From NCBI GenBank assembly GCA_903813345.2, contig CAIIXF020000004.1, positions 2,003,525 to 2,067,524 of the forward strand: DNA of 64,000 bases, read 5' to 3'. Shown here piece after piece: positions 23,772-38,100 of the stretch. Made by a program: the position numbers and the translations under genes. The notes beneath the pieces are model-generated. The model searched no databases. It was not told where the DNA came from and saw only the letters and a list, made by a program, of their open reading frames with translations. Numbering within the stretch: the first letter of the stretch is position 1; each line of letters starts with the position of its first letter. The DNA comes from Owenia fusiformis. Lineage: Eukaryota; Annelida; Polychaeta; Sabellida; Oweniidae.

Positions 23772-25966
23772 CATACCTGCCAACCTAAGACCAAAATTTT
23801 GCGGTAGATTTTTTTTAAATTGCTGTAGTTTTGCGGTAGATTTTTTCAAAATACGGTAGTTTTTGCGGTATTTTTCAACAAAATTGCAGTAGTTTTTGCG
23901 GTAGATTTTAGAAAAAACGGTAGTTTTTGCGGTAGATTTAAAAAAAACGGTAGTTTTTGCGGTAGATTAAAAAAAAATACGGTAGTTTTTGCGGTAGATT
24001 TTAAAAAATACTGTAGTTTCAGAGGTTTGGGGTAGATTTTTGAAAAAAGTGTAATTTTGCGGTAAAATTTGAAAAAAGCGGTAGTTTTGCGGAAGATTTA
24101 GAAAAAATGCGGTAGTTTTACGGTAGATTTTAAAATGCGGTAGTTTTTACGGTAGTTTTTTAAAAAACCGGTAGTTTTGCGAAAGATTCTGAAAAATGCG
24201 GTAGTTTTACGGTAGATTTTGAAAAAATGCGGTAGTTTTTACGGTAGTTTTTTGAAAAACCGGTAGTTTTGCTGAAAATTTTGAAAAAATGCGGCAGTTT
24301 TATGGCAGATTTTGAAAATTGCGGTAGTTTTTACGGTAATTTTTTGAAAAAAACGGTACTTTTGCGGAAGATTTTGAAAAAATGCGGTAGTTTTACGGTA
24401 GATTTTGAAAATTGCAGTAGTTTTTACGGTCATTATTTGAAAAACTGGTACTTTTGCGGAAGATTTGCCAAAATGCGGTATTTTTCGGTAGATTTTGAAA
24501 AATGCGGTAGTTAAACCTTTATACAGTGCGGTTTTCTATATTAATACAATGTTTACGTGGTCATATTGTTGTTAAATCAGAACTACTACCTGAGAATTAT
24601 ACGAAACTATTATTTTCAAGAAAAAATAGATATACTATTTTCAAAAATTAATAGAGACTAAACACGTTTTTATTTTTCATTTACCATGCCTACAATGGAC
24701 TGACAGCAACTTTGGATTTTAATGTTTCAGCAAAATGTACATATACAACTCTTTTACAACTCTTTTACAATAAATCTAGATTGATTCAGAATACGAACAC
24801 AATATTCATATCTCCACTTTTATTCACCTTCTAACCAGTTTTTTAGATATCAGGATGTTTGGAAATACCATGAATGAAACATTTACTGAAATACAAAATA
24901 TGGATTTTACACGTTTTTACTCACCATCTTAGATGATCTATCACTCTAACGAATTGAAATGACAGACATAATGTTCATATAACATTGGAATCATATGGTA
25001 TTAAATATTGCTTTGTTCACTCGCAAGTCTCTAATGATATCAACGTGTTTGTCTGGCACAAATAGAAAATAAGTACAGATCAATTGTCTTTCAAAAATAA
25101 TCTGTTATGAGCATTTGCTGAAACCTTTCCACTGAGACATCGTTCAGATTCGGATATCACAATACTTTTATAATAAACCAGAACTCAATGCTTTATTTTT
25201 TAATTATGTATTTGTTACTGATAAAATGTTCTGATGAAAAATACAACATTTTATCGTACTGTAAACAAATTGATTAAACTATGTATAATGTATATGTGGC
25301 GTTCATTACTGATCATAACAAATCAAACTACGCATATTTCATACGCTAAATATGCATACGCATTAATGATTTCCACTCATTTATTTAGATGAAGCGCAAC
25401 TAAAATCATATTTTTGTTGCATTCGGAATAAAGATCTGTGTACAAAAGGGTTTGGTTAACTACAAAAATCATGGCAGAAAGAATTCTTTCTAGCTAGTGG
25501 TAGTTGGTGTTTGGACTGATTACACGCAAGCTTACTTATATAAATGCGCAATAACCTGATAACCACAGACCTGCCGATACCTATATATATTCGGGTTGTT
25601 GAAGGAATATTACAGGGACAGTACAGGGAGACTTCAATTTTTCAGCATTTCCCAACGAATAACGGGAAATTTTACGGTAGTTTGAACAAAAATACTGTTG
25701 ATTTTAGCAGAAATACGGTAGATTTTCGAAAATTTACGGTAGATTTTCAAAAATTTACGGTAGATTTTACGGCCGTTCTCATGGAATAAACGAGTTTTTT
25801 AAATATAAAATTTACGGTAGATTACGAAAAAAATACGGTAGATTTTTTTACGGGCGTTTTTACGGGAAAAAAATGGTATTTTTTTACGGTAGTTTGTCAT
25901 TTTTTTACGGAAAAACGAAAAATTTACGGTAGATTCCCGTAAAAATACGGTAGGTTGGCAGGTATG
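23772..25966. mobile_element. 2.2-kb TIR element filled with GCGGTAGTTTT repeats
   Basis: The inverted ends are CATACCTGCCAACCTA and TAGGTTGGCAGGTATG. Inside, 23800-24530 and 25670-25960 are dense arrays of about 27-30-bp units (GCGGTAGTTTTACGGTAGAT...) in the same orientation. The AT-rich middle has no transposase frame. Confidence 0.75.
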
Positions 25967-27306
25967 ATATATGTGAATTACCTGAGTTTTAAACTCATTA
26001 TGTCGTTACAAGGTGGATGTATTAAATTGACTGCATTGTAATTAGTATGTTGGGCTATCAGGTCAAAATGAAAGTTTAGCTCCTAAGTCTTCAGATACAC
26101 AGACTATTCTATATGAGAGACATAAGAGACAACATAATGTAGATGAAATACATGCATAACATTAGCCTGAACACTGTTTTATTAATCCATCAAGATGCGG
26201 GTATCAAGCTGTGAGTTTCATGAGTCTCAGTAAATCTTGGATTCCTTACATCATCATCATTCTCTTTGTCATGTTGTGAATTCTGTATTTGTATGAGAGG
26301 TGGAAATAACCCAGAAATCTTAGACAATCTTCATGTAAAGATGAACCTCTCATGGATTAATCTGTGGTTCATCTTTACATGAAACATGATTCATCTATGA
26401 ATTCTGGGTTAACCCCTCCCCCCTCTTTATGTATATATAGAGTATTGTAGAGCAATCTAAAAAATGTGGCTGAAGTCCCTTCTACAAAATGGAATTTAGT
26501 CATCACATTTGTGTATGGCCAGTTTGATTATGAGTAATAGATTGCCTGGAGGAGATAAATGAAAGGCAAATGTGTAGAATTATGTAATTACCTTCCATAC
26601 ATGGCAGGTGACCACTGGTTTGTTTGGTATTTTCTGTTGTTTCAGATAACATGTCAATCTTTCTTCAATAAACTTTGTGTGCTTGCTTAAGCAGTATTGC
26701 CTAATTAAACAAAAACTATAATTTTGTGTATGATTGTGTTACTAAGTAAAGTCCAGTTTGAATGTTTATTATAATTTGCATGAATAGTTTCATTAGGGTA
26801 TCAATATCATACTCACTGAACAACTTGATTTTCAATATGAAAACTTCCTTCCTTGGTAATCCATCAAGATATAGGCTATATAGGCCAAGATATAGGCTAT
26901 AGTTTTGAAATTTTGGAAGCATTTCCTAATTTACAATGCAACTCAATACAATACGTGAGGAACAGGACAAATCAACATTGGGTATATATAATAAAACAAA
27001 TAGTGACTGCCTTATTTCAAGCAATAGTGTGAATTATTTCCCCAATGGAATATCCTCTAAAATGTACTAAAAAAATGTACTGCCAAATCCACATTACTGC
27101 ATATTAAATCTTCAATATTTCATTAGATATCTCAACTCTTCATCCATGAAATAAAGTTAGATTATAAGAAAACATTGGTATACATGTGTTTGTTTAGATA
27201 TTTTACACTCTCTAGCCTATATTAATGATACATGTGCATTGTGATAATTATACTGCATACTTTTCAAGCATGGTCATGGACAAAGTGTATTGACTATACC
27301 TGTATA
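25967..27306. other. No gene recognised; includes a small MITE
   Basis: AT-rich sequence. At 26296-26426 a hairpin of about 130 bp has arms AACCCAGAA...GTAAAGATGAACC and the inverse, probably a MITE. Nothing else is identifiable. Confidence 0.5.
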
Positions 27307-27588
27307 AGAGTTTTTCACGAATAGGCCCACGGGTATTTATTTGAAATAGGGATGTATGAAAAAGCTCATAGGAATTCTTTCAAGGGCCTCTAAATAAATG
27401 CCAACTGGGTGAAACATTTAAGAAAAATAAAAAATTGAAATAAAGTAGCAAATACATGACAAAAGTTTGCATATCGGTCAACATTCACAGTGTTATCAGA
27501 CTATTGCATGAGTATGATTTTTCCCTCTTGATAAAAGCCCACCCCTTGTGAAATAAACACCCAGTGGGCCTATTCGCGAAAAACTCTG
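27307..27588. mobile_element. 280-bp MITE with 36-bp TIRs
   Basis: The left end AGAGTTTTTCACGAATAGGC, continuing CCACGGGTATTTATTT, mirrors the right end with few changes. A possible GTATA duplication flanks it at 27302-27306 and 27589-27593. Confidence 0.8.
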
Positions 27589-27739
27589 GTATACATAATT
27601 GAGAAATGTAATAGTAGAGATTTTTATATTGGATTATTATCATCCAGTTGTTAATAAAATATAATCAAATACCAAAATATATCTATCTTATCATATTATG
27701 CTTAGGTGTGACTCTAAACTGAAAACAAGAAGTTGAGTA

Positions 27740-28480
27740 TTTGTTTGTTAGCAGAAAATGTGTTTGTGATGGGAGATTGTGCTATTGAGCATATAATGTG
27801 TTTGTTAGGAGATATTGTGCTATTGCACAGAGAATGTGTTTTTGAGGAGAGATTGTGCTATTGAGCAGATAATGCGTTTGTGAGGAGAGATTGTGCTATT
27901 CAGCAGAGAATATTGTGCTATTCAGCAGAGAATGTGTTTGTGAGGAGAGATTGTGCTATTGAGCAGATAATGTGTTTGTGAGGAGAGATTGTGCTATTCA
28001 GCAGAGAATATGTTTGTGAGGAGAGATTGTGCTATTGAGCAGATAATGTGTTTGTGAGGAGAGATTGTGCTATTCAGCAGACAATGTGTTTGTGAGGAGA
28101 GATTGTGCTATTGAGCAGAGAATGTGTTTGTGAGGAGAAATTGTGCTATTCAGCAGAGAATATTGTGCTTTTGAGCAGAGAATGGGTTTGTGAGGAGAGA
28201 TTGTGCTATTCAGCAGAGAATATTGTGCTATTGAGCAGAGAATGTGTTTGTGAGGAGAAATTGTGCTATTCAGCAGAGAATATTGTGCTATTGAGCAGAG
28301 AATGTGTTTGTGAGGAGAGATTGTGATATTGAGCAGAGAATATCGTGCTATTGAGCAAAAATGTGTTTGTGGGGAGAGTGCGCTAATGAGCACGGAATAT
28401 CATGCCATGAACAGAGAATATATTGGACAGAGAATGTATTTGTGAGGATAGATTGTGTTTTTGAGCAGAGAATTTGCCAG
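27740..28480. repeat. About 40-bp minisatellite
   Basis: Some 17 degenerate units of GAGCAGAGAATGTGTTTGTG followed by AGGAGAGATTGTGCTATT. Frames stay open on both strands because of the unit sequence. It lies just upstream of the cyclin B3 promoter region. Confidence 0.9.
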
Positions 28481-28559
28481 TGTGAGCGTGAATTGAATGT
28501 TTTCAGGTGTTTGTGAGTACTAAAATCGAATATTAAATTAGTTACATTGTTGTTTCCCT

Positions 28560-29127
28560 GTTATTCTCGGCTTTTTTCTATTTTCGCGTCGCATAGAATA
28601 CTTTATATAATATTGTGAAAGAGTTCTTCAAATTGCGTTTTAGTCATTTATTGGATTTCGTTTCGTATGTTGCAGAAGCCAATTCCCACATTTATAATTA
28701 CAGCTCTGTAACGATAGATTTGATTGGTACAAAGTTTTTAAATCCACCAATCAGAAAGCTTGTTAGACGAGCACGGACAAGAGAGGAAAATTCAAAACAA
28801 CGTTTTCAGATTCAAACTTGCTCTTCTATTTTGTTCGATTTCTATAGATTTTAGTAAATTAAGAAACTCAAAACATTTAACAACTTTTGAATAAAACATA
28901 GAAACATAATTTAAGTTACTTTCCATCAGAAAGAGATCACGGATTTTAGTGAAATTTGTCGTTAAACTTGGACTTCCTGCAGCGGATTCTTAAAAATAAA
29001 AAAAGTTAAAAAATTTTAGGCTAGGGAATCTAAAGTATTCTTAAGTTTTTTTTGATAAAAACGTCTTCAAAGCATGCAAATCGTGCATCTAGAATTATAG
29101 CTGGAAGAAGACCGCTGAAATTTCGCA
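28560..29127 (+). promoter_or_regulatory. Cyclin B3 promoter region with four CCAAT boxes
   Basis: CCAAT boxes in alternating orientation lie at 28650-28654 (ATTGG), 28679-28683 (CCAAT), 28723-28727 (ATTGG) and 28747-28751 (CCAAT). A CHR-like TTTGAA occurs at 28886-28891. Clustered NF-Y boxes plus a CHR are typical of G2/M genes in vertebrates; whether they act here is inference. The coding start is at 29128. Confidence 0.4.
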
Positions 29128-32100
29128 ATGAGTAAGATAAACACACGAAGGCGAGGTCCTCTGGGAGGGCTCGAGACGTTTGGAAAGAATAAAGTTTCCA
29201 GCAAACCATCAACACAGGTGCAGTATTTCAGATAATTTTCATTTAGACAATCTATGTTTTGTTACACCTAAGCTTACATACATGTAGATGTACAGTTGGG
29301 GACAAAAATAAATGACAGGTCGATTTTCGATCACCATTTCCTAATTATGGTGGTCTGAAAGCCCATAATTTCCAATATTGTCTAGATACATATCCCTTAA
29401 AATTTGTATATTTTACATTTTGTATAATCTCATCCACTGATTTATGGCCTCTTGTAAATTCTCTTATTTTTAACATGGGAAATCCTCACTTCAGCAAATC
29501 CACCTGTCATTTATTTATGTCCCCAACTGTAGATATTTTAGCGAGCTTGGGACCCAGGTGAGGTCTTATCAAAATTTATCAGGAGAAACTAGGTCATGTT
29601 TTTAAATTTTTTCAGTTGGGATTTAGGTTTGAGCGTACATGCCAACAACAAACACATTCAACTTACTTAACACAGCTAGCTCAAAAGCTTCTGTCAACCC
29701 AGTAGAGTAACATTCAACAGTGACATTTTAGCATACAGTTAAACTAGGTTTATTGAATCAATTTAAATACATGAATAGGACAGTAATTCTTATCCCGTAT
29801 AGTCCTGACACAATAAGTAAATTCAAGTTTCTAATAAGGTAGGGACCAACATGAAATCCTGAATACAAAAATACATAATTATATTGCAAATACCAAATCT
29901 TGTATACATCCACTGTTCCACAGCTGGATGAATCTAACTGCAATTCAAGATGTTTGCCGAGATTTTTCATTTTCGATAAACCTCCGATTTCAGCTAAACA
30001 AAGTTATGAATCTTGATTCAAAAAGTTTAGTCTTTGACAGCTGGTCTTTGAACAATGAACGTATAAATCTTCTGTTATATATTTTAGGGCTTGAGCAAGC
30101 TATTGGTAGCACTTTTAGTCCCAAAGAGGTGGATTTTCAAACTTGCTAGAAGAAAACATTTTCCTGAATCATAATTTTACTTAATGTCTTACCTTTTATT
30201 TTTTATTGACCCAGAGATAACTTTTTGCATCGATATCGGAAAAATCAGGATGATATTATAAGCCCCAACTTTGGCTCTTCGGAAAGGACACACACATAAT
30301 TGCAATTATTAAAGGGTATATATAAGTTTCATTATATGTTCCGCATATTTTGTTTTAAAGCATGCACATATATGGTTCTAAATAACTAATAGTTTTTATC
30401 TGAATCATTATCATAGAAATGAAATAGGAAGACCAGTCTCGTCACTTGGCCTGTGATTTTGGCAAAAAAGTTCAATCATTTTTCCAATTACGATAATACT
30501 TAATAACGTTGAATATCCTGTTGATTTTTCCTTCTGTCTGAATCATTACAAAGTCCTTAATAATGTTTGTTTATATATGAGACTATCATGATAGTATATA
30601 TGTGTACCATATGACTAAACTACACTTGTCCAAAGCTCTTCGGAAAGGACATTTTTTAGTGTATTGCTAAATGCTGTTAAATAGATTGAATTTGTGGGAG
30701 CAATTTTCGGTGATTGTACATTTGTTTCTATTCGTGTATTCATGTTTTCGAGATTTACCACAGATTACAACATTATCTGCAATTTTTCATAGGTAGATAT
30801 ATGGGCGATAATAGGGCAGAACATCATTAAAGTCATCACTTTAAGGCTATCATGAATGTACTTATAGTTTTTTTAGCTGCTGGGCCAGGGACACATGGGC
30901 CTATGTAACAGCATTATCCATAGAAACGACTCAATTGTTGGTGGTAATTGTCAGTGAATTAAACCTATTATCACAGGAAAAATAGTGATGAAGATACAAT
31001 TTTATATTTGCGGCATTCTTCATTTGCAATTTTACACTTGAGTGTTTTAAAGGGTTTTACAGTACTGTCCAAATCAAGATTCAATGTAATATTTGTAAAC
31101 ATTGTGCTAGTGCCTTTATACATCAGTAGAAAATTTAGTTATTGACATCCAATACAGCATTCCTAATCAGAGATTGGATTGCTCTTCGGAAAGGACACAT
31201 TTACTTTTGTAGTTCCTGTTTAAGTCTTAGTTACTTCAGTAAAGATATTTTATGTATAAAAGTTCATCAGAAAATATATTCCAGTGTGTTTCTCTTTAAT
31301 ATTGTTGGTAAATGCACTGTTTTGACAGAGTTTGTCTTTTCCGAAGAGCTCTTCGGAAAGGACTTTTTTCTTGTGTCGGAATTTTAAAATTGATTTTACA
31401 GGTATATATGACAGTTCAAAGCAACTAATTTGTTTTGAATATTCAAGAAACTAAATGCATTTTGTTTTAAAATAGTTTTTAGTGTATCATATTACTTCAT
31501 TCTTGAAATACACATGCTCTTCGGAAAAGACATTTGCGTGTCGGAAAATCAGTTACTTATTTTGAGAGCCAATATCTCAGGAACCGCTACAGCCTTTTCT
31601 ATAATTTTTTTATTGACAGAATTCTAACATTCAGTACTTTTGATATCATCTTAAAAAAACAGTAAGCAAACATTGGAAAATATGTTGTCTTTTTTAACAT
31701 AACATTTACAATGAAATGTTACACCAACGGTTGTGTGCTACAAGCGGTTATCAAAACTCTATTCACTATTATGGACACACTTGTTGCATATCATTTTAAA
31801 GCAAATTCCTTAATCTTTCCAATGCAGTCAAATTACTTAAACTTACTCTCTTCAAGTACATGCTTGAAGTATCTTTGTAAATGTGGATTTTTTCTTGGGA
31901 ATTTGTTACATAGAGAATAAGGCATATTTTGATACATGAAAATTTATAAAAAAATTATCATTCATCTTTCAAGAAAATGATATCTTCCTCAGACATATAG
32001 TGGATATACCTAACAAATAAGACTGATTTCCCATCTGTATCTTAAGCCTTGCATTTTTTCTGGGTGCCAATATTAAAGTGCTACCAATAGCTTGCTCAAG

Positions 32101-35100
32101 CCCTTTACCATTAATAAATAATGAACTCACCGTTTACTTTCTATTTCTGCCAACCACATTCATAAATTGAGTGTAATTTTTAGTTTTGTACATTTATGCA
32201 AAACACAATTGTGAAGTTAATTTATAATACATTTCGAAGCACAAGATGGTTTCCGGATTTTCATATCATTGATTTTCATTAGATATTATTTTGAAATAGC
32301 AACTCTAATTTCAACATGTGAAAGAATGCATGCACTGCACACAATTATCTATTAGTCTTGATTGTTTTAATTAAATTGATCTGTGAACTTTGATTGTATA
32401 ATTGAATGAATTATAGAGGTGTTGTGAAAACATCCCGGGCAGGATAAAACGTGTTATAATTCAAACATTGTTCGAGCATTTTCATTGGTTAACAGTTTCA
32501 ATTAGTGTGATATTTGAATTTGAACTAAACATGTTCATTAACAAACTGAAGCTGTGAACTGGCAAGGAAGATAATTTTGTTCAAAATTGAAGGTTCACAT
32601 TTTATTAACTGAGTTGGAAACAAGATGCTTTCTATGACATGCTGATTAACCAGTATCTGGAAAAATATCATACAGAAAACATCTGAAGTTGTAACTATTT
32701 CCTACAATGTCTTCTTTGGATAGTGATGTAAACTATTTAACTCAATGGATTAAGCGTTTATTAGGAAAGAACTTATATCAAACTAAAACACTTGATGGAG
32801 AACTAGAACAGGTTGGTGTTAATGCATTAACATGGATTTGCTCACATTAACTCAGTTTGGATTACCAGATGCCATTAGATTGCCCACTTGGTTTAGATTA
32901 CATGTATAATATTGTTTGTAGGCTAAGCTGCTTTGGTTATTTCAAGTGAAGCAAGTGACTGTGTGTCTAACACACACAGTGTAACTTGGGTGTGGTTAAA
33001 CTTATGCAAAAACATATGGTGACCTTATTTTGACCAGCTAGCTGATAATGTTATAATTAAGATTTAGAAATGTGTGAAATGAATGAAACATTTATGGAAA
33101 TGTATCTTAGCATCTAGCAATGAATTTGTGAATGCTCATTGTTCAGAGTTTAAGTTTAGTACTTATGAAATTAAAGTATCTAATTAACATTTTAGAGCAA
33201 GAGTAAAATGCTTTGAATGTAGATCTAACAATGTCTTAATAATTTGGGATATATGATTTGATAATACAGTCTATAAATTGTAGCTGGAGTTGATTTGACT
33301 GGCAGAGTGCAGTAGCCATCAAGGCTCCCAAAAGCCTGGCTTACAAATTTACTATGTTGCACTGTTGTGTCATTTATGTTGGCTTTCTGCTGAGAAACCA
33401 TCTATCTGATTCAACAGACCATTAAGAGCCACATTTGATTAAATAACTGTTATTTACTGGTTTTAGATACATATAGATGAGGATGCAATGGTGCACAAAC
33501 CCCTCCCTGTCCAAAAGCGGGTTGCTGATAGGTCATCCCCTAGCTCCAAAATTCCAAAGAAAAGAGCTGCCTTTGGGGATATCACAAATAATGTAAGTTA
33601 GAACTTTCTCAATCCAAATGCTATAATACTGTACTCCGGGTAAATTTCGACGCCATAAAATTTTGCGATTTCTCAAAATTGCAATTTCGCGGCTATTTAA
33701 TTTTGCGGATTTGAGTTGATGACATTTTGCGGATTGCACAAGTTGAATTTTTTCAGATTACCATGAATCATTGATGCGTATCTGGATATTTTAGCCCAGT
33801 CAGAATCCGAATGATGTTTGTATTTTCCACGTTTAGGGCATTTATTTGAATATTCTTGTATGGCTTTTTCAACTTCAATTTGTAGGATATCATTGTCGTC
33901 AACAGTTCTTGCCTTTGTTGGCCTAACAACAAAATGTTAGACATTTAGTTTGAATTATCGCCCAACAACAAAATGTTAGACATTTAGTTTGAATGATCGC
34001 CCAACAACACTGGAGGAAACATTTTACACCAAATGAAACATATCAAAAGTCCCAGGCCAAATCCCCGGGGATTTTAAATACCAATTTCGCGACGATAAAT
34101 GTTCGCGATTTTGGTACATTCGCGAACAAAGCGAAATTAAATCGCACGCAAACAATACCCGGAGTACAGTATTATAAACTTCATTGATTCAGAGCTGTCT
34201 CCGAGATGCGAAAGGAGGAATTAAAAGTTAGAGTGAATCATAAAATTACTTCCCAGATTGTCCAAAAATCTTAGCTGAATGTTTTTAGCTATCCCAGTTT
34301 GAGTACCCCCATAAATGTGGGGTCGAATTGGCGTTTTTTCTTATATTTTATCATTCTTTTCGACCCCACATTTATGGGGGTAAGTTTGAGAGTCCTAAAA
34401 TTGAATCAAGCAATATTTTTTACCAATTAAAATGTTGATATATTTTTTATTCCAGTCGCTAAAACAGGCAGGATTAAAACCTGGTCAGAAACCAGTTCTC
34501 AAGAAAACAATTAAGAAATCCACAAAGACTGTTACATCGTCACAAGAATCTGTGACATCATCACAAGAAAATGTGACATCACAAAAATCTGTTACATCAT
34601 CTCAGGAAATAATCATATCATCTCAAGAAGAATTACCCGATATTGAGCTTTCAGCTGATGTCATTGACCTTCCATTGTCTCAAGAGTCAAAAGGCCAAAG
34701 TTCACAACCACACTGCAAGAGTCCAAAATCATCTAGGTAAGCACTGTTGGATTACGGGAAAAAAAGTCAAGTACAGGACTTTCAAAGGATTTTCTGAAAA
34801 AATAATGTTGACTTTTTCTCATGTGGGTACATATTCTTATTAAGGTGAACAAAGGTACATCAGCCTGGTGCGTGGAAATTTTCAACTGAATGGAATGCCT
34901 GGTTTGTGGATTTGGTTGCAAATTTATGACAGGCTAAACTTTCGTAATTTCGGCAAAAAAACACATAGCAAAAACCCATCTGTCTGACCAAAGTTTCATA
35001 TGATATGAACCGATTGCTAGAAATGACAATGTTTTTTCTAACAATGTGATCAATGACCGCTAGTCTTTATATTTTTGAAATTTGATTTTGCAGTGTTGAT

Positions 35101-38100
35101 CCAGTTGTTGTAGATGTCAAACAAACTCATAATGTTGCCAAGCCAAATACAAACGCACAAGTAAGTACAGTAGTTAACAGTTTTACAGTGTCTTGGTATT
35201 GGATAGGAACATATTGATCAAAAAGATTATAAGAGTAAATGAAAGAATTTCACTATTTCAATGTCAGTCGTAACCAACTTGATAGCCAGATGCATTTAAA
35301 AATCATGATCTATTCTACCAGTGTTGCAGACACGGGGATTTCACTAGAATTTCTCACAACAGGTTAAATAAATTAAATGAAAACAATGGGCATAACTAAT
35401 GGAAATCATAAATTTAACATGGAAAAGTTGAAAAGTCTCTGAAAACCTGAAAACAACTGGTGAAAATAACCCGTTGCCTGCTGCTGATGAAACCCCTGAG
35501 GCATGAAAGTTATTAGTGACTCAAGTCATGGAAACAACTGAAATAGAATTGATTTTGAAAAATAGACAAAAGTCAATGAAAAAATGTTACTTTTTCAATT
35601 CATTGATATGTCTATGTCCCACCATCTTGTTGCATATTGCCATTTTACTTCAGTTGATAGCATCATTTGTAATAATCTACTGAAAAAATTGATTGCAATA
35701 GAGACTTAAAACAAGACACTTCAATTGTAAGTAAAGATTGAAATATCTTATTTGATATTTCCTCAGTGTGGACTTAAATAAAAAATATTTAAATAAACTA
35801 ATGCAATTTACTTTGATTTGATTACAGATTGAACAGTTAACAGATCAGTTAGATTTCATTGACGTAGACAAGGAGCACATGCTTGACACAAACCAGGTGG
35901 CGCTGTATGCACATGACATCTTCCAGTACTATAAACAGAGAGAGGTATGCTGTATTTTAACCTCAAAGGAACAATGCACATTCACATTTTAATTTCAAAT
36001 ATTATTAATATTAATATTATCTTCAATAAATGACCTTTCTTATACTGTACTCCGGGTATTGTTTGCGTGCGATTTAATTTCGCTTTGTTCGCGAATGAAG
36101 TAAAATCGTGAACAATTATCGTCGCGAAATTTGTCCTTTTAATCCCCGGGGATTTGACCCGGGACCTTTGATATGTTTTGTTCAGTGTAAAACGTTTCGT
36201 CCAGTGTTGTTGGGCGATAATTCAAAAAAGGCCTAAAATGTCTAACATTTTGAATTGACTTATTAGGCCAACAAAGGCAAGAACTGTTAACGACAATGAT
36301 ATCCTACAAATTGAAGTTGAAAAAGCCATTCAAGAATATTCAAATAAATGCCCTAAACATGGGAAATACTAATATTATTCAGATTCTGAATGGGCTAAAA
36401 TAGCCAGATACGCATTGATTCACGGTAATCTGAAAAAAATTCAACTTGTGCAATCCGCGAAATATCATCAACTCAAATCCACGAAATTGCAATTTTGAAA
36501 AATCGCGAAATTTTATAGCGTCGAAATTTACCCGGAATACAGTATTGAAGCAAGTAGACATTGCCCCCATGTGAAGTTTTCACAATAGACTTGCACTCAC
36601 TATGCGAATAATCATCGTGAAAATGGATAATTTGGAAATGAGAATTTGGCACCTTCACAGGGCAAAAATCCTTGAGAGAACACTGAGCCAGCCCCCAATT
36701 CTATGACATGTTTTATTTTTGTAATATCTGTTTCAGCTGAAATTTGGAATTGAGCCTTACTTAGCCAAACAGAGTGATTTAACCCAACACATGAGGTCAA
36801 TCTTGGTAGATTGGCTAGTGGAGGTACAAGAAAACTTCGAATTGAATCACGAGACGTTATACCTAGCTGTGAAGCTTGTTGATCATTACCTAGAGAAGAA
36901 ATACGTCAAGCGGGAAAATCTACAACTTGTTGGGTCCAGTGCTTTGTTCATATCATGTAAATTTGATGTAAGTTTCTTTGTTTGTTTCTTATAATTAGAA
37001 ATTTTGACGAAAATTGGAAATTGTAATGAAAACAGTTGCAAAATTTTCAAAACAGCTGGCAGTTTGGCCAGGCAGACATCTTTCATGAATAATGCATACG
37101 AGTGGCAGATGACTCATTATTAGACCTTGTTGGGATGAATAGTGGGGGGTCACAAGGGTTTGTAGCCTGCGAATATTATATTTTAAATTAAACAGTACTC
37201 AGTATTCATATTTATCAGATATATTATTGATAAAAGACATGTTATGAATTAAGAGATGTGACGCCTATAAATAGGACGCTAGAGTCCATTATTGCTCGAA
37301 TATCCATTCCACTCCATTACTCAGTTCATCGTATTCAGTCTGATTTGGAGCTCATTCCTCACTTCTGTTGATCCATTATTCCTTTCCTCATCCTCAATTT
37401 GATGTAATTATAAATAACAGGAACATAGATAGATTTATTGACACCTATATATAGGATGCCTGGATGATTGAAATACACAGTCTATAGGGCTCTTGCCAGA
37501 CTGGCGCAGCACCATACTCTATTAAGCTCCCACTACAGCCTATTGGCAGATATTGATTGTTCCTACAGTCTAAACTTGACTGAATACATCAATATCATGT
37601 AAAAGGATAAATTATAACATAATATGATTTATCATGACTGGACGATTATACTGAAGATGTTTGCACCACATTGTAAATATTTCCTGGTGAGAGCCCTGGT
37701 CTAGTCCTTTTACTCAATCCAGAACTCTTCAGTTTGGGGCGGGACAAATTTTTTGTTTCTATTCATCCATTCTATTTTCTCCTCTTCCCTCGTTTCAATA
37801 CAGAATGTGTCTCTAATTATGCACTCGTTACAGTGGCAAACACCCGTCACCGATTCGAGATGTTCAAAATGTGCCATTCTTTCCTGCACAATATTGTTGA
37901 GTTTTACAAAACTCTCTTCTAGTGCTTTTAATTCTGCCTTTAGGGCATCTGTACGTTCTTCATGCATCTTGTTGGTTTTTTCAAGTTGCTCCAGTTTCAG
38001 CTCATTTTTGCGTATCTGGGCTCTCATGTTGGTACCTGAAAATAACGGTTAATAATAAATGAGAACTTTTGTATTATGTAATTTGTTATTTCTATATTTA

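Noticed and set aside
28070-28393. Repetitive frames on both strands of the 40-bp minisatellite
   Set aside because: Open on both strands because of unit sequence; no start context, domain or splice support.
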